From Pseudalkalibacillus hwajinpoensis (GTDB lineage Bacteria; Bacillota; Bacilli; Bacillales; Guptibacillaceae), in the NCBI RefSeq assembly GCF_015234585.1, contig NZ_JADFCM010000001.1:434001-498000 (forward strand): a stretch of DNA of 64,000 bases, given 5' to 3'. The notes under the pieces were generated by a model. It saw only the letters and a program-made list of their open reading frames with translations. It made no database searches and was not told the DNA's origin. Positions 34,951-44,053 of the stretch are shown here, piece by piece. The position numbers and the translations under genes are program-made. Position 1 is the first letter of the stretch. Each line of letters starts with the position of its first letter.

Positions 34951-35300
34951 CCGGAGTATTTTGGGCATAAGTTAACTATAGTGTCTGCTAAGAATATCAC
35001 CGTAGCCCAAAGTGAAGACTTTGCGAGCCGACTGGCAGATGAAGACACGTTACTGATCGTTCTTTCCGTTACAGGGAAATTTTCATCGTTTGAAATTTTA
35101 TTTACAGAAACAAAGCAACACGGTACAGATATCATGCTGATTCTAGAAGAATGCGTGAATACGTTAAAATCGATGGCGGTCTATATTTTCTATTTATCGA
35201 AATTTAATCGGGATAACAGCCTGCTTCCTTTTGAAAAAACGAGAACGGTGTTTTTTTATTGAAGAAGTGATTGCGAGGATTAATGGGGGAGAGTCTGAGT
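34951..35300 (+). pseudogene. Duplicated 3' fragment of the RpiR gene, frameshifted
   Basis: The stretch is nearly identical to 31449-31795, best from 35011 (matching 31507) onward. It includes the phrase coding for ASRLADEDTLLIVLSVTGK. It lacks the helix-turn-helix half. A 5-base deletion in the T-rich tract near 35250 shifts the frame, so translation stops after RTVFFY. It has no function as a regulator. It brackets the lipoprotein/DUF6792 module with the intact gene and marks the module's insertion or a local duplication. Confidence 0.88.
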
Positions 35301-35349
35301 AATCTACCCGTAAAAGATAAGCTGTATAAGCGGCGTTTTACAACATATG

Positions 35350-35405
35350 AAATGACGCGGTTCACTTAAACAAACGTTTGATTAAGTGAACTGCGTCATT
35401 TTTTG
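35350..35405. terminator. Intrinsic terminator with AAACGTTTGATT loop
   Basis: AATGACGCGGTTCACTTAA pairs with TTAAGTGAACTGCGTCATT, one mismatch, followed by TTTT. The loop holds ACAAACGTTTG, a palindrome also seen near 18161, 44861 and 48041. Confidence 0.85.
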
Positions 35406-35516
35406 GATCATATGGTATGTAATAGATGTCTCATTAATAAAAACGAAGAGGTTTATAACAACATCATAAACCTCCTCGTTTTCTGTTATCTATGAAGCCA
35501 TTTACTCAAAACGAAA

Positions 35517-36002
35517 TCATTTAGACTCCTCTGAATGATTTCTTAATTTATCTTTCCACGCTTCAAACCCATCCCGCTCAACCGATAATTTCTCCATAAT
35601 CGTTTGCCAGGCATCGACCTGTTCGGGCTTTAGTTCTTGAAAAATGGAAGTGAGATGGTGTTTTTGTGTGTTGCTCAGCTTTTCCTCTAAATGTTTGCCT
35701 TTATCCGTTAGAAACAGCTGTTTAACACGGCGGTCGTGTTCCGCTTCTGATGTTGTGACAAGTTCTTTTTCGATTAAAGTTTTCATTGGTCGATGAAGCG
35801 CCTGTTTGCTTACTTCTAACAGTGATAATAATTCATTCACACTAAGTCCAGGAAAACGTGCGATGAAAAAAAGAATGCGGTGGTGAACGCGTTGGATGCC
35901 GTACTCTTCAATCATAATATCCGGTTCTTCTGTGAACGTTTTGTAGGCGAAGTAAAACATGGCTAACACTTCATTCATTTGTTCGTTCGTTTTTTCCTTC
36001 AT
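35517..36002 (-). CDS. MarR-family transcriptional regulator
   Basis: 161 residues when started at the ATG complementary to 36000-36002, which follows GGGGG; longer forms lack a ribosome site. A winged helix-turn-helix occupies residues 35-110, with LSVNELLSLLEVSKQALHRPMKTLIEKELV as recognition region and AEHDRRVKQLFLTDKG as wing. It is divergent from the 2-oxo acid decarboxylase gene, and the shared gap holds two GTCAA...TTGAC repeats, so it probably represses that gene and itself. The ligand may be a branched-chain or aromatic oxo acid or aldehyde. Confidence 0.88.
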   Translation of the reverse strand: MKEKTNEQMNEVLAMFYFAYKTFTEEPDIMIEEYGIQRVHHRILFFIARFPGLSVNELLSLLEVSKQALHRPMKTLIEKELVTTSEAEHDRRVKQLFLTDKGKHLEEKLSNTQKHHLTSIFQELKPEQVDAWQTIMEKLSVERDGFEAWKDKLRNHSEESK

Positions 36003-36084
36003 CACTACCCCCTGAAGCTTTGAACATATCGCATTGATTGTATTTCCTAGTATACCACTGCGTCCTTTTTGCCACCAATAAAGA

Positions 36085-36146
36085 GTCAATAAGTTTGACC
36101 TATATCATTTTGTTTGATATCCTTTTATTAAGTCAACATAGTTGAC
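36085..36146. promoter_or_regulatory. Pair of MarR-type operators in the divergent region
   Basis: GTCAATAAGTTTGAC (36085-36099) and GTCAACATAGTTGAC (36132-36146) share the outline GTCAA-N5-TTGAC and are 47 bases apart. A third dyad ATATCA/TTGATAT lies between them. The second site is 20 bases before the decarboxylase start. Confidence 0.65.
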
Positions 36147-36165
36147 GTTATTTAAGGAGTGTTCA

Positions 36166-37821
36166 ATGATGCAACAAACATATACAGTAGGAAATTATTT
36201 ATTAGATCGTTTATCTGAATTAGGGATTCGCCATATGTTTGGCGTACCCGGAGATTATAATCTTGCGTTTCTTGATACGATTCTTGAGGATGGAAAAATG
36301 GAGTGGATTGGAAATGCTAATGAACTGAATGCAGCTTATGCTGCGGATGGATATGCAAGAATGAATGGTGCGGGTGCACTTGTTACAACGTTTGGGGTTG
36401 GAGAACTCAGTGCAGTGAACGGAATTGCTGGCGCATATGCTGAACGCGTGCCGGTGGTAAAAATAACAGGCACACCAACAACGGCTGTGATGAAAAATGG
36501 ATCGCTTGTTCACCATACGCTTGGTGATGGGAAGTTCGATCGCTTTGCGAGAATGTATGAAGAAGTAACGGTGGCGCAAACGACTTTAACGGAAGAAAAT
36601 GCGGCGCAGGAAATCGACCGCGTCCTGCAAACATGCTGGATGGAAAAGCGTCCGGTACATATTAATCTTCCAATTGATGTGTACAATAAGCCGGTTAACA
36701 GACCAGCTTCACCATTAAATTTATCGTTTGAAGGAAATGAGGAAGTGCTGGATGAAATGGTGCGTGAGATTACGAGAGAAGCAAATGAAGCGACTCAGCC
36801 AGTCATTTTAGCTGATTATGAAGTGGACCGTTTCGGAGCACGTGAAGCATTGCTTCGTTTTGCAGAAAAAACAGGTTACCCTGTTGCGACATTAAGCATG
36901 GGAAAAGGAGTCTTCCCAGAATCTCATCCTCAATTCATTGGGGTTTATAATGGTGAACTGAGCTCTCCGGAGGTACAAAAACGAGTAGACGAAGCCGATG
37001 TTATTTTCCAGATTGGTGTAAAGCTTAGTGATTCGATTACGGGTGGTTTCTCTCATCAATTTACGGAAGAACAGGTTGTCGAGGTTAACCCGTATGGCGT
37101 GAAGCGGAAGGAAGCAAAATACGCTCCTATTTCAATGATTCAGGCGATGGATGAACTAGCTGCTCGTCTGGATCAATATGAGGGAGAAGCGGAGCCAACG
37201 CGATTAGCAGAGGATGAGGTTTCTTCAAGTTCAAATGAAATCACGCAGAAGTGGTTTTATGAGCGAATGGGTAAATTCTTGAAGAAAAACGATGTCCTTT
37301 TAGCTGAGCAAGGAACGTCTTTCTTCGGTGCAGCGACGATGTCTTTACCTGAGGGAGCACGTTTTATCGGTCAACCGCTCTGGGGTTCAATTGGTTACAC
37401 ATTGCCGGCTTTACTTGGCTCTCAACTCGCAGACACTGAGCGACGAAATCTTTTGTTTATCGGCGATGGGTCATTCCAGCTAACAGCACAGGAACTGTCG
37501 ACGATCATGCGTCATCGTTTAAAGCCAATCATTTTCCTCATTAATAATGATGGTTATACGGTTGAACGCGCGATTCATGGACCTGAGCAAGTTTATAACG
37601 ATATTGCGACTTGGGATTATCAAAAACTTCCGCATGCGTTTGGATCGAAGGAGCACTTCACGACGTTTAAAGCAGAGACGGAGGAAGAGCTTGATCAGGT
37701 GCTCGCTAGTGCTAATGCAGAAGATGAGAAGCTTTGCTTTATCGAAGTTGTCATGCATCGTGACGATACGCCTGAGCTGCTATCAAAGTTAACGAAGAAG
37801 TTTGCGGCGCAGAATAATTGA
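36166..37821 (+). CDS. Thiamine diphosphate-dependent 2-oxo acid decarboxylase (IpdC/KdcA family)
   Basis: About 551 residues from ATG 36166, 7 bases after AAGGAG. The N-terminal domain holds GVPGDYNLAFLDTI and the catalytic glutamate in GNANELNAAYAADGYAR, the LVTTFGVGELSA loop and the paired histidines in LVHHTLGDG. These are decarboxylase rather than synthase features. The C-terminal ThDP motif is GDGSFQLTAQEL...NNDGYTVE. It converts indolepyruvate or branched-chain oxo acids to aldehydes, giving indole-acetate precursors or fusel aldehydes. Divergent from a MarR regulator; single-gene unit ended by a terminator. Confidence 0.93.
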   Translation: MMQQTYTVGNYLLDRLSELGIRHMFGVPGDYNLAFLDTILEDGKMEWIGNANELNAAYAADGYARMNGAGALVTTFGVGELSAVNGIAGAYAERVPVVKITGTPTTAVMKNGSLVHHTLGDGKFDRFARMYEEVTVAQTTLTEENAAQEIDRVLQTCWMEKRPVHINLPIDVYNKPVNRPASPLNLSFEGNEEVLDEMVREITREANEATQPVILADYEVDRFGAREALLRFAEKTGYPVATLSMGKGVFPESHPQFIGVYNGELSSPEVQKRVDEADVIFQIGVKLSDSITGGFSHQFTEEQVVEVNPYGVKRKEAKYAPISMIQAMDELAARLDQYEGEAEPTRLAEDEVSSSSNEITQKWFYERMGKFLKKNDVLLAEQGTSFFGAATMSLPEGARFIGQPLWGSIGYTLPALLGSQLADTERRNLLFIGDGSFQLTAQELSTIMRHRLKPIIFLINNDGYTVERAIHGPEQVYNDIATWDYQKLPHAFGSKEHFTTFKAETEEELDQVLASANAEDEKLCFIEVVMHRDDTPELLSKLTKKFAAQNN

Positions 37822-37852
37822 TGGAATGAAAAACGTAAGGAATGAATGATAG

Positions 37853-37895
37853 GGAGTTCGAATCATTGTTATTGATGATTCGGGCTCTTTTTTTC
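37853..37895 (+). terminator. Intrinsic terminator after the decarboxylase
   Basis: GAGTTCGAATCAT pairs with GATGATTCGGGCTC, followed by seven T. Confidence 0.85.
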
Positions 37896-38061
37896 ATATT
37901 TTAGTAGCTCATCTAACTGACATAGATTGACACTAGGTCACCCTTATTCCTCTTTCATATTTCCTATGCTTCGACAGAACCTCCCATGGTTTCTGGTTCC
38001 TAGTGCCTATATAATAGAGTGGTATTTATGACACTATTTGGGAAAAATGGGGGATGGTTGA

Positions 38062-39513
38062 ATGAGGAAAGTGGTATTTTATCTAGTTGCTAGTCTTCTA
38101 GTATTAAGCGGATTAACGTTGCAGGGAAAAGGTTATGCAGCAAGTGATAGTCATAATGAGTGGAAGAATGAAATTAAGAAGCTGGAACAGGACAAAGGAA
38201 CTACTTTTTCGAAAGAAGATTTAGAGAAAATTGAATCACAGGTAAAAGACAAGCTATCGAGTGATCCTAACAAGGTGAAAACACTAACGGATTATTGGGA
38301 GAATGAACCCAATGATACGTTGGATCGAGCGAATCTATTAAATCTCGATGATACGGTGTATGGCACGTTTGAATGGGATGATGTTGACGTCTATCAAATT
38401 GAAGTGAAAAATCCGATAGAATTGGTGGTTTCAGGCGCTTCACAGCGTGGGATTGACCTCGGTTTTCTTCTTGTCGATGGAAATGGGAACGGGTTGACTC
38501 CAGATGCTTATGAGATTTACGACGGCGTTCAAGTTCAACTATACGTGATTCCAGAAGGAACTTATTATATAGTAGCTCTTGATTTAAATGGCGGTGGTTC
38601 AGATAGCATGTATGCTTTATCTGCCATGAATATGGAGTATATTGATCGCATCTCAGGTGACGATCGCTATGAAACGGCGATCGAGATTGCTAGAGCAGGG
38701 TGGCCAAATGGAGCAGATAATGTGGTTCTTGCGACCGGTTCTACTTTTCCCGATGCACTAGCAGGGGCACCTCTAGCATTCCAAATGGATGCACCGATTC
38801 TTCTAACCCCAAAAGCCAAGCTTGATAAGCGCGTAAGGAATTTAATGAAAGAATTCGGCGTGAAGAAGGTTACGATTCTTGGTGGACCGAATGCTGTTTC
38901 GTCAGCAGTAGAAAATGAACTGAAAAAAGATATGAAGTTAACCGTTAATCGAATTCAAGGAGAGAATCGATACGAAACGGCAGCGGCGATTGCGGAGACG
39001 CTTCTACCGAATCGAACAGCAGTTGTAGTTGATGGTGGGAACTTCCCTGATGCTCTTTCCATGGCTCCATATGCAGCTATGTACGGTCATCCAATCTTTC
39101 TAACGGATTCAAATGAATTATCTAAAGCAACTAAGGATGCGATGGCGAATTATACAAAAACCTACGTGATTGGTGGACCGAATGCGATTAGTGAGAAAGT
39201 GAAAAAACAGCTACCGTCGCCAACAAGGATACAAGGAAATGATCGTTATGAAACATCAATAGCTGTTACGAAGAAGCTGAAGCTACCAACATACGGCGTA
39301 TTTGTAGCGACAGGTGAAGGATTCGCTGATGCTTTGACTGGGTCTGTATTAGCAGCTAAGTTTGGTGCACCAACAATTCTAACAAAGAAAAATCAGCTTC
39401 CAGAGTCTACTTATAAATTCTTTAAAGAAGAGCAAACGACTGATTATATTATTTTAGGTGGAACAAGTGCTGTTGGACCTGGTGTAGAGGATGATATTCT
39501 TTCGTTGGATTGA
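38062..39513 (+). CDS. Secreted surface protein with three CWB2 cell wall-binding repeats
   Basis: 483 residues. A signal peptide (to about GKGYAA) is followed by a short helical segment and a beta domain at residues 85-190 (ENEPNDTLDRANLLNLDDTVYGTFEWDDVD) of the bacterial pre-peptidase type. Then come three CWB2 repeats from about 195, each opening DRISGDDRYETAIEIA, NRIQGENRYETAAAIA or TRIQGNDRYETSIAVT and containing FPDALAGAP or similar. CWB2 modules anchor proteins to teichoic or secondary wall polymers. No catalytic domain is visible; the protein may be a scaffold or adhesin. Confidence 0.93.
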   Translation: MRKVVFYLVASLLVLSGLTLQGKGYAASDSHNEWKNEIKKLEQDKGTTFSKEDLEKIESQVKDKLSSDPNKVKTLTDYWENEPNDTLDRANLLNLDDTVYGTFEWDDVDVYQIEVKNPIELVVSGASQRGIDLGFLLVDGNGNGLTPDAYEIYDGVQVQLYVIPEGTYYIVALDLNGGGSDSMYALSAMNMEYIDRISGDDRYETAIEIARAGWPNGADNVVLATGSTFPDALAGAPLAFQMDAPILLTPKAKLDKRVRNLMKEFGVKKVTILGGPNAVSSAVENELKKDMKLTVNRIQGENRYETAAAIAETLLPNRTAVVVDGGNFPDALSMAPYAAMYGHPIFLTDSNELSKATKDAMANYTKTYVIGGPNAISEKVKKQLPSPTRIQGNDRYETSIAVTKKLKLPTYGVFVATGEGFADALTGSVLAAKFGAPTILTKKNQLPESTYKFFKEEQTTDYIILGGTSAVGPGVEDDILSLD

Positions 39514-39520
39514 TGGTTGA

Positions 39521-39561
39521 TGGTGCCTGTCACCGCCCGAACTGTGTAACTATTTGTCGAA
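39521..39561 (+). repeat. GGTGCCTGTCAC repeat, copy B
   Basis: TGGTGCCTGTCACCGCCCGA followed by a spacer and TTTGTCGAA. It starts 8 bases after the CWB2 gene's stop. Confidence 0.65.
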
Positions 39562-39582
39562 GAGGATGTAGATTGATAAAAG

Positions 39583-39615
39583 AGATCGTGGGGCTTTGCT
39601 CCACGATTTCTTTCT
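39583..39615 (+). terminator. Intrinsic terminator
   Basis: ATCGTGG pairs with CCACGAT around a 9-base loop, followed by TTCTTTCT. Confidence 0.65.
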
Positions 39616-39745
39616 ATTCGTTTTTATGATATCTAGGAGGGTGGCTTTGGAATTCTGAATTCAATCACTTATTTCTCAGTTTGCTTTAGCATTCTTTATA
39701 ACGAAAGTACTTTTATTATTAACTTGGAGAAAGCAGGTAGTGATT

Positions 39746-41119
39746 ATGAAGAAATCGGGATTACTCATATTTTTGTTTTTCATTCTTGTTGCATGTTCCA
39801 TTGAGGAGAAGACTGATTCCAATCCGGAAAACACCAAAACGGCCAATACAGAAGAGGAGAACTCGTCAACTAGTGAAACAACTGAATTATCTAATCAGAA
39901 TTCGGAAGAAGTTGATAGCGAAGAAATATCTCCCCAGGAAATCCAGTCTATTATTGAATCGGGTTTTGATTTACCACACGGAGATGCGGAATCGGTGAAG
40001 AAAGTAGATTTTCATGGAGATGGTATACCAGAATTTGTAACAATTATGCAGGGTCCAGAGTATGATTTGCTCACTGTGTATGAGTATGATTTGGAAAATA
40101 AAAAATGGATAGCGGTTTATGAAGATGAATCTCACGAAAATTATGGAGGTGTTGAAAGTCTTAACATTCTAGAAACGGCTAATATGCTTGATGATCAAAA
40201 GAAAGAACAAGTGGTTATAGGATTTAACAGTGGTAGCGGTGCATTTCTTAGTTTCTATGTATTATGTGAAGTTGACTCAGGCATAGAGAAAGTACTTTCA
40301 AAGTTCGATGGAGATTATTCGCAAGGAAGTATTGCTGTTAAGGGTGGTGCCTTAATAGTGATGAGTGAAGCTGAGGAAGTGGAGCGATTTAGTAACTTGG
40401 ATTTTCAGGTTTCCGATAATCATGCGGGAGGGGGATCTCGCCATGAAGAGAATATCCTTACAATTGACACAGCTTCTGCTCTCATTAATGAATTTTATGT
40501 TGCGGTCGTAAGTGGAAACTATGAGAATGCTTATGATTTGATAGGAGAACCATGGAGAAATCAAATGAGCTATGATTCTTTCTCAACAGGCTATATTGAT
40601 ACAGCGTCACTCAAGTTTTCAATTGATAATGCTTCGAACCAATCAAGAAATGAAATACTTGTTATAGGGACGGTAGAGGCGGTGAATAAAGGTACAGAAA
40701 CCACGCAATTGTTTGAGGTGCAGTATGTTGTTAGCATGCAAGAGGGGGAATTGAAGATCAAAGAAGGGAGAGGCAAAGAAATCGCCAATAAATCAGATAA
40801 GAAAGTTACTACCCAAACACTTAACCCAGAAGACGATTGGACCTTTGGTGAATGGGAAGCTGCTACGTTTAATGAAAAAGTGGTCAAAATTGCAAGGACG
40901 TGGGAGGAGCATGTCTATCAGAACCCAGGTGCTGCAAAAGCTGATACGGTTTTAGTGTCGACAGCGCTCTATATTGAAGACAATTACACGACTCTTAAAC
41001 AGTCAGTAGATTCTATTGAAGAACTGATTATTGGATCTTATCTAGCATCGGATGTATCTTCGTATGATCCGGAAGAAAAATGCTTGCTAGAGATGGAAGG
41101 GGCTTGCGGGTTTGAGTAA
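39746..41119 (+). CDS. Lipoprotein of unknown function
   Basis: About 457 residues from ATG 39746. The lipobox is FFILVACSIEE with the lipidated cysteine near residue 17, followed by an acidic Glu/Ser/Asn-rich linker of about 45 residues. A first domain (about 60-220) resembles beta-propeller-like lipoprotein domains that begin GDGIPEFVTIMQGPEYDLLTVYE. A second around 235-345 resembles an NTF2-like fold (INEFYVAVVSGNYENAYDLIGEPWR). The C-terminal 100 residues are helical. No function is known. A weak SinR-like inverted repeat (ATTCTTTATAACGAAA, 39691-39706) lies upstream. Confidence 0.85.
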   Translation: MKKSGLLIFLFFILVACSIEEKTDSNPENTKTANTEEENSSTSETTELSNQNSEEVDSEEISPQEIQSIIESGFDLPHGDAESVKKVDFHGDGIPEFVTIMQGPEYDLLTVYEYDLENKKWIAVYEDESHENYGGVESLNILETANMLDDQKKEQVVIGFNSGSGAFLSFYVLCEVDSGIEKVLSKFDGDYSQGSIAVKGGALIVMSEAEEVERFSNLDFQVSDNHAGGGSRHEENILTIDTASALINEFYVAVVSGNYENAYDLIGEPWRNQMSYDSFSTGYIDTASLKFSIDNASNQSRNEILVIGTVEAVNKGTETTQLFEVQYVVSMQEGELKIKEGRGKEIANKSDKKVTTQTLNPEDDWTFGEWEAATFNEKVVKIARTWEEHVYQNPGAAKADTVLVSTALYIEDNYTTLKQSVDSIEELIIGSYLASDVSSYDPEEKCLLEMEGACGFE

Positions 41120-41153
41120 GTTCACGAACGCTCCACAAGAGGTTTGAATCCTG

Positions 41154-41194
41154 CGGTGCCTGTCACCGCCCGAAGTATGAAAAGTTATGTCGAA
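41154..41194 (+). repeat. GGTGCCTGTCAC repeat, copy C
   Basis: CGGTGCCTGTCACCGCCCGA followed by a spacer and ATGTCGAA, 35 bases after the lipoprotein stop codon. Confidence 0.65.
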
Positions 41195-41272
41195 ATATAG
41201 GATGAATCATGAACTTCTCCTTCCCAAAATACACTAACAGTATAGTCTGCTGCATAATTAGGAGGAGATTCA

Positions 41273-42538
41273 ATGGCGATCCACACAGTAATAATGGGGG
41301 ATAATCTTTGGCGAATTTCAATGACCTATGGTGTCCCAATCTCCACTTTGAAGACAGTGAACGGTCTCGTTTCTGATCGGCTTGTCCCTGGCTTGAATTT
41401 GTATATCCCCGATCAAGAGTTACCTGAGCGATATTATCAAATTAAAGAGGGAGATACGTTTTGGAACCTTTCTCAAAAATATAAAACATCCGTGCAAGCG
41501 ATCGTTGCAGCTAATCCTACGATTAATCCGACAACGATTCCAATCGGTGCAAGAATTCGCATTCCTACTATGCAGAAATATCCTATGGAAACCCTCGTCT
41601 TCTTTGATGCAATAGAAGGCTCACCTTACTTAGAAACGTTGAATGAATTAGCAGATTCTATAACCTATTTAGCTATCTTCACTTACTCATTCACGGCTGA
41701 AGGCGAGCTTATTACAATCGATGATGATCTAATCTTAAAGCAAACGAAACAATTAAACATTAAGCCATTACTTGTCATCAGTAACTATGACGTGCAAATG
41801 TTTAGTGCGGAGTTAGCCGCTACGGTTCTTCAAAATAAAGAAAGACGAGCAACACTCGTTCGAAATCTCGTTGCGAAATTAAAAGAAAAAGGCTATGCAG
41901 GAATTAGTATTGATTTCGAATTTGTTCCACCTGAGAGAAGAAATGATTTTACCTCCTTTTTAATGGAGTTAAAGAAAGGGCTGGGTAATCTAACACTCCA
42001 ACTCAATGCGCATGCCAAAAGCAGCGACATACCAACAAACCGTTTAGTCGGTTTTCTTGACTACAGGGCGGTTGGTGAGATTGTGGACATTGTTTCCATT
42101 ATGACGATTGACTACGGATACGCGATTGGTCCAGCTGACCCGATCTCACCTGTGTGGTGGATCGAACAGGTATTAACTTACGCCACTGGGGAGATCGATG
42201 CACGCAAAGTCATGATGGCGATGAGTTTGTATGGATATGACTGGACGGTGCCGATTCAGTCTAAACCAGCTCAAATGATTTCTGCGCAAATAGCCCAGAA
42301 TCGAGCAGTCAATGCGTGGATTCCCATTCAATACAACCAAACCGCACAGGCGCCAAACTACCGCTACACCTTTGCAAATACGTCGCACGCAGTTTGGTAT
42401 GAAGACATCCAAAGCGTCACAGCGAAATTCAAACAAATGCAAGTTTATGGTTTGCTTGGTACGACTTACTGGAGGCTTCGCTTTTCGTTTCCGCAGAACT
42501 GGGCGTATGTGAAGAAGAATATGCTTGTGCGTAAATAA
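41273..42538 (+). CDS. LysM-GH18 glycosidase (YaaH/SleL-type spore cortex enzyme)
   Basis: 421 residues with the ribosome site AGGAGGAG. Two LysM repeats come first (IHTVIMGDNLWRISMTYGV and YYQIKEGDTFWNLSQKYKT). A GH18 barrel from about residue 105 contains GYAGISIDFEFVPPE, where the terminal Glu of D-F-E is the expected acid/base. The absence of a signal peptide fits YaaH/SleL/YdhD proteins, which are made in the mother cell and packed in the spore coat. They hydrolyse cortex fragments (N-acetylglucosaminidase activity) at germination. It supports a spore-forming host. Confidence 0.9.
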   Translation: MAIHTVIMGDNLWRISMTYGVPISTLKTVNGLVSDRLVPGLNLYIPDQELPERYYQIKEGDTFWNLSQKYKTSVQAIVAANPTINPTTIPIGARIRIPTMQKYPMETLVFFDAIEGSPYLETLNELADSITYLAIFTYSFTAEGELITIDDDLILKQTKQLNIKPLLVISNYDVQMFSAELAATVLQNKERRATLVRNLVAKLKEKGYAGISIDFEFVPPERRNDFTSFLMELKKGLGNLTLQLNAHAKSSDIPTNRLVGFLDYRAVGEIVDIVSIMTIDYGYAIGPADPISPVWWIEQVLTYATGEIDARKVMMAMSLYGYDWTVPIQSKPAQMISAQIAQNRAVNAWIPIQYNQTAQAPNYRYTFANTSHAVWYEDIQSVTAKFKQMQVYGLLGTTYWRLRFSFPQNWAYVKKNMLVRK

Positions 42539-42630
42539 GAGAGCTATTCAAAATTGTATCATTCGTTCTTTGAAGAGCTGATCATATGGTTGAAAGAATG
42601 TAAGTACTTGAAAACGATATACGAACTTTT

Positions 42631-42670
42631 GAACCACAGAAATCTGCGAACTTTCTGCGGTTCTTTTTTG
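42631..42670 (+). terminator. Intrinsic terminator after the LysM-GH18 gene
   Basis: GAACCACAGAAA pairs with TTTCTGCGGTTC (one mismatch), followed by a T-run. Confidence 0.85.
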
Positions 42671-42740
42671 TGTTGATATCTTTAACTAGATAAGATTTGA
42701 ATTTAATTCTGGTCGTAAACTGCTAAAGATGGTATATTTT

Positions 42741-42769
42741 TGAACCGATAACGAAAAGTAAGTCGTCTA
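42741..42769 (+). promoter_or_regulatory. ECF-type promoter of the sigma factor operon
   Basis: TGAACC (42741-42746) and CGTCTA (42764-42769) are 17 bases apart, the pattern of Bacillus ECF sigma promoters (TGAAAC...CGTC). It lies 30 bases before the sigma factor gene, so positive autoregulation is likely. Confidence 0.65.
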
Positions 42770-42798
42770 TCATACAGGTGAATCCAGGGGGGAGCTAG

Positions 42799-43326
42799 TT
42801 GGGGGAGAAAAAAACAGACAATGAGTTTGAGAGAAATGAAATCGTTAGGGAGTTTATTGATGACTTTGCCGAGCAGATTAAGCGGCTGGCTTATACATAC
42901 GTGAAAAATTGGGCGGTAGCGGATGATATTACGCAAGAAGTATTTATTTCTTGTTTTAAAAACATAGAACATTTCAGGGGAGAAAGTAGCTATAAAACCT
43001 GGTTGTTTAAAATCACGGTCAATCGATGTAAAGATTATTTGAAGAGTAAGTGGTTCAGGTCGATGGTTCCTTTTCGCGGGGATGAAAAGGTGGAGGTGGC
43101 GGCTGGTCTTGACGAGATACTCGTTCAAAAAAGCGAAGGGGAAGAGATTTCTCAGAAGGTTCTTTCGCTTTCGGTGAAATATCGAGAAGTGATTATATTG
43201 TTCTATTATGAGGATTTAGGTCTTCAGGAAATAGAAGAATTAACAGGTATTAAAACAGAGACGGTTAAAACAAGATTAAGGCGTGCTAAATTGCAACTTC
43301 GTGAGCTTTATAAGGAGGTTGAGTAG
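42799..43326 (+). CDS. ECF-type RNA polymerase sigma factor
   Basis: 175 residues starting at a TTG with GGGGGGAG 4 bases upstream; no later in-frame ATG is suitable. Region 2 (residues 15-85) carries LAYTYVKNWAVADDITQEVFIS and KTWLFKITVNRCKDYLKS, the core-binding and -10 recognition helices. Region 4 (about 115-170) carries LSVKYREVIILFYYEDLGLQEIEELTG and TVKTRLRRAKLQLRE. The stop codon directly abuts the next gene, whose membrane product is the probable anti-sigma factor. The stimulus is unknown, probably envelope stress as for related sigmas. Confidence 0.93.
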   Translation: MGEKKTDNEFERNEIVREFIDDFAEQIKRLAYTYVKNWAVADDITQEVFISCFKNIEHFRGESSYKTWLFKITVNRCKDYLKSKWFRSMVPFRGDEKVEVAAGLDEILVQKSEGEEISQKVLSLSVKYREVIILFYYEDLGLQEIEELTGIKTETVKTRLRRAKLQLRELYKEVE

Positions 43327-44016
43327 ATGGAGGATAAGCTGAAAAATCTTCGGGATAAAATGAATAGAACGGTGTTGAAAAAGGGTGCGGTAAGTGAAGT
43401 AGATAAGGAGCGGCTTTATCGTAAGGCGTTGCAATCTAGAGAAATTAAGAGAAGCCCTAAGCGATTGGGGCCAGTTCTATCCATCGCATCCTGTCTTATT
43501 CTTCTTATCATCTTCACTTCCTATGGGTATACAAATAATATCGTGAAAAAGCAAATAGGTGATAAGGAAAGCTCCAGAAAAATCACTGGAATGAATGAAA
43601 CTACCGATCGTGAAGCAAAAGAATTAATTGATGGAGAGAAACTGCCATTATTTCCATCAGAAAATGAGATCAAGAAAAATCGTAATTCAATTCCTACTGA
43701 AGAGCAATTCATAAACTCTATTCATGGCATGACCCACCAAAAAGTACTGGCTGATGAAAAATGGGGTCTTTATGAAATGAACGATGAGAGCATCGCGAAT
43801 ATGTTGGATATTCTCGACAAAGTCAAAAGTCAGGAAACTTATGAACATTATGATTTCTACTACGAGACACTAACTCAATGGAAGAAAGGGAACTTCGAAA
43901 ACGCTGTGGATGTACACAATCAAATCTGGAGGTGGAGTGGTGGGACAACTGGCAAAGCAACACGGTTGTTGACTGATGCAGAAGAACAGGAGTTTATAGA
44001 AAAGAACTATGATTAA
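43327..44016 (+). CDS. Putative anti-sigma factor with extracellular DUF6241-like domain
   Basis: 229 residues. The N-terminal 55 are cytoplasmic and charged (MEDKLKNLRDKMNRTVLKKG), suitable for holding the sigma factor. One membrane helix follows near 59-76 (LGPVLSIASCLILLIIFTSY). The outer domain (120-229) contains HGMTHQKVLADEKWGLYEM, YEHYDFYYETLTQWKKGNFENAVDVHNQIW and TGKATRLL. The same outer domain recurs in the next gene. No zinc-finger ZAS motif is visible, so the anti-sigma role is inferred from operon position and topology. Confidence 0.8.
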   Translation: MEDKLKNLRDKMNRTVLKKGAVSEVDKERLYRKALQSREIKRSPKRLGPVLSIASCLILLIIFTSYGYTNNIVKKQIGDKESSRKITGMNETTDREAKELIDGEKLPLFPSENEIKKNRNSIPTEEQFINSIHGMTHQKVLADEKWGLYEMNDESIANMLDILDKVKSQETYEHYDFYYETLTQWKKGNFENAVDVHNQIWRWSGGTTGKATRLLTDAEEQEFIEKNYD

Positions 44017-44053
44017 AGGATACATTAATTACAATTAAGGGGTTGCATTAAAA

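Noticed and set aside
34837..35262. 141-codon frame as a small SIS-domain gene
   Set aside because: Only its second half has protein similarity, and that is a duplicated, frameshifted rpiR end. The first half is unrelated leader DNA without a ribosome site. It is listed as a pseudogene.
39691..39706. SinR-type operator upstream of the lipoprotein gene at 39746
   Set aside because: ATTCTTTATAACGAAA matches 13 of 16 positions, but both outer bases and one inner arm base differ and no -35/-10 pair fits around it. Too weak to claim as an operator.
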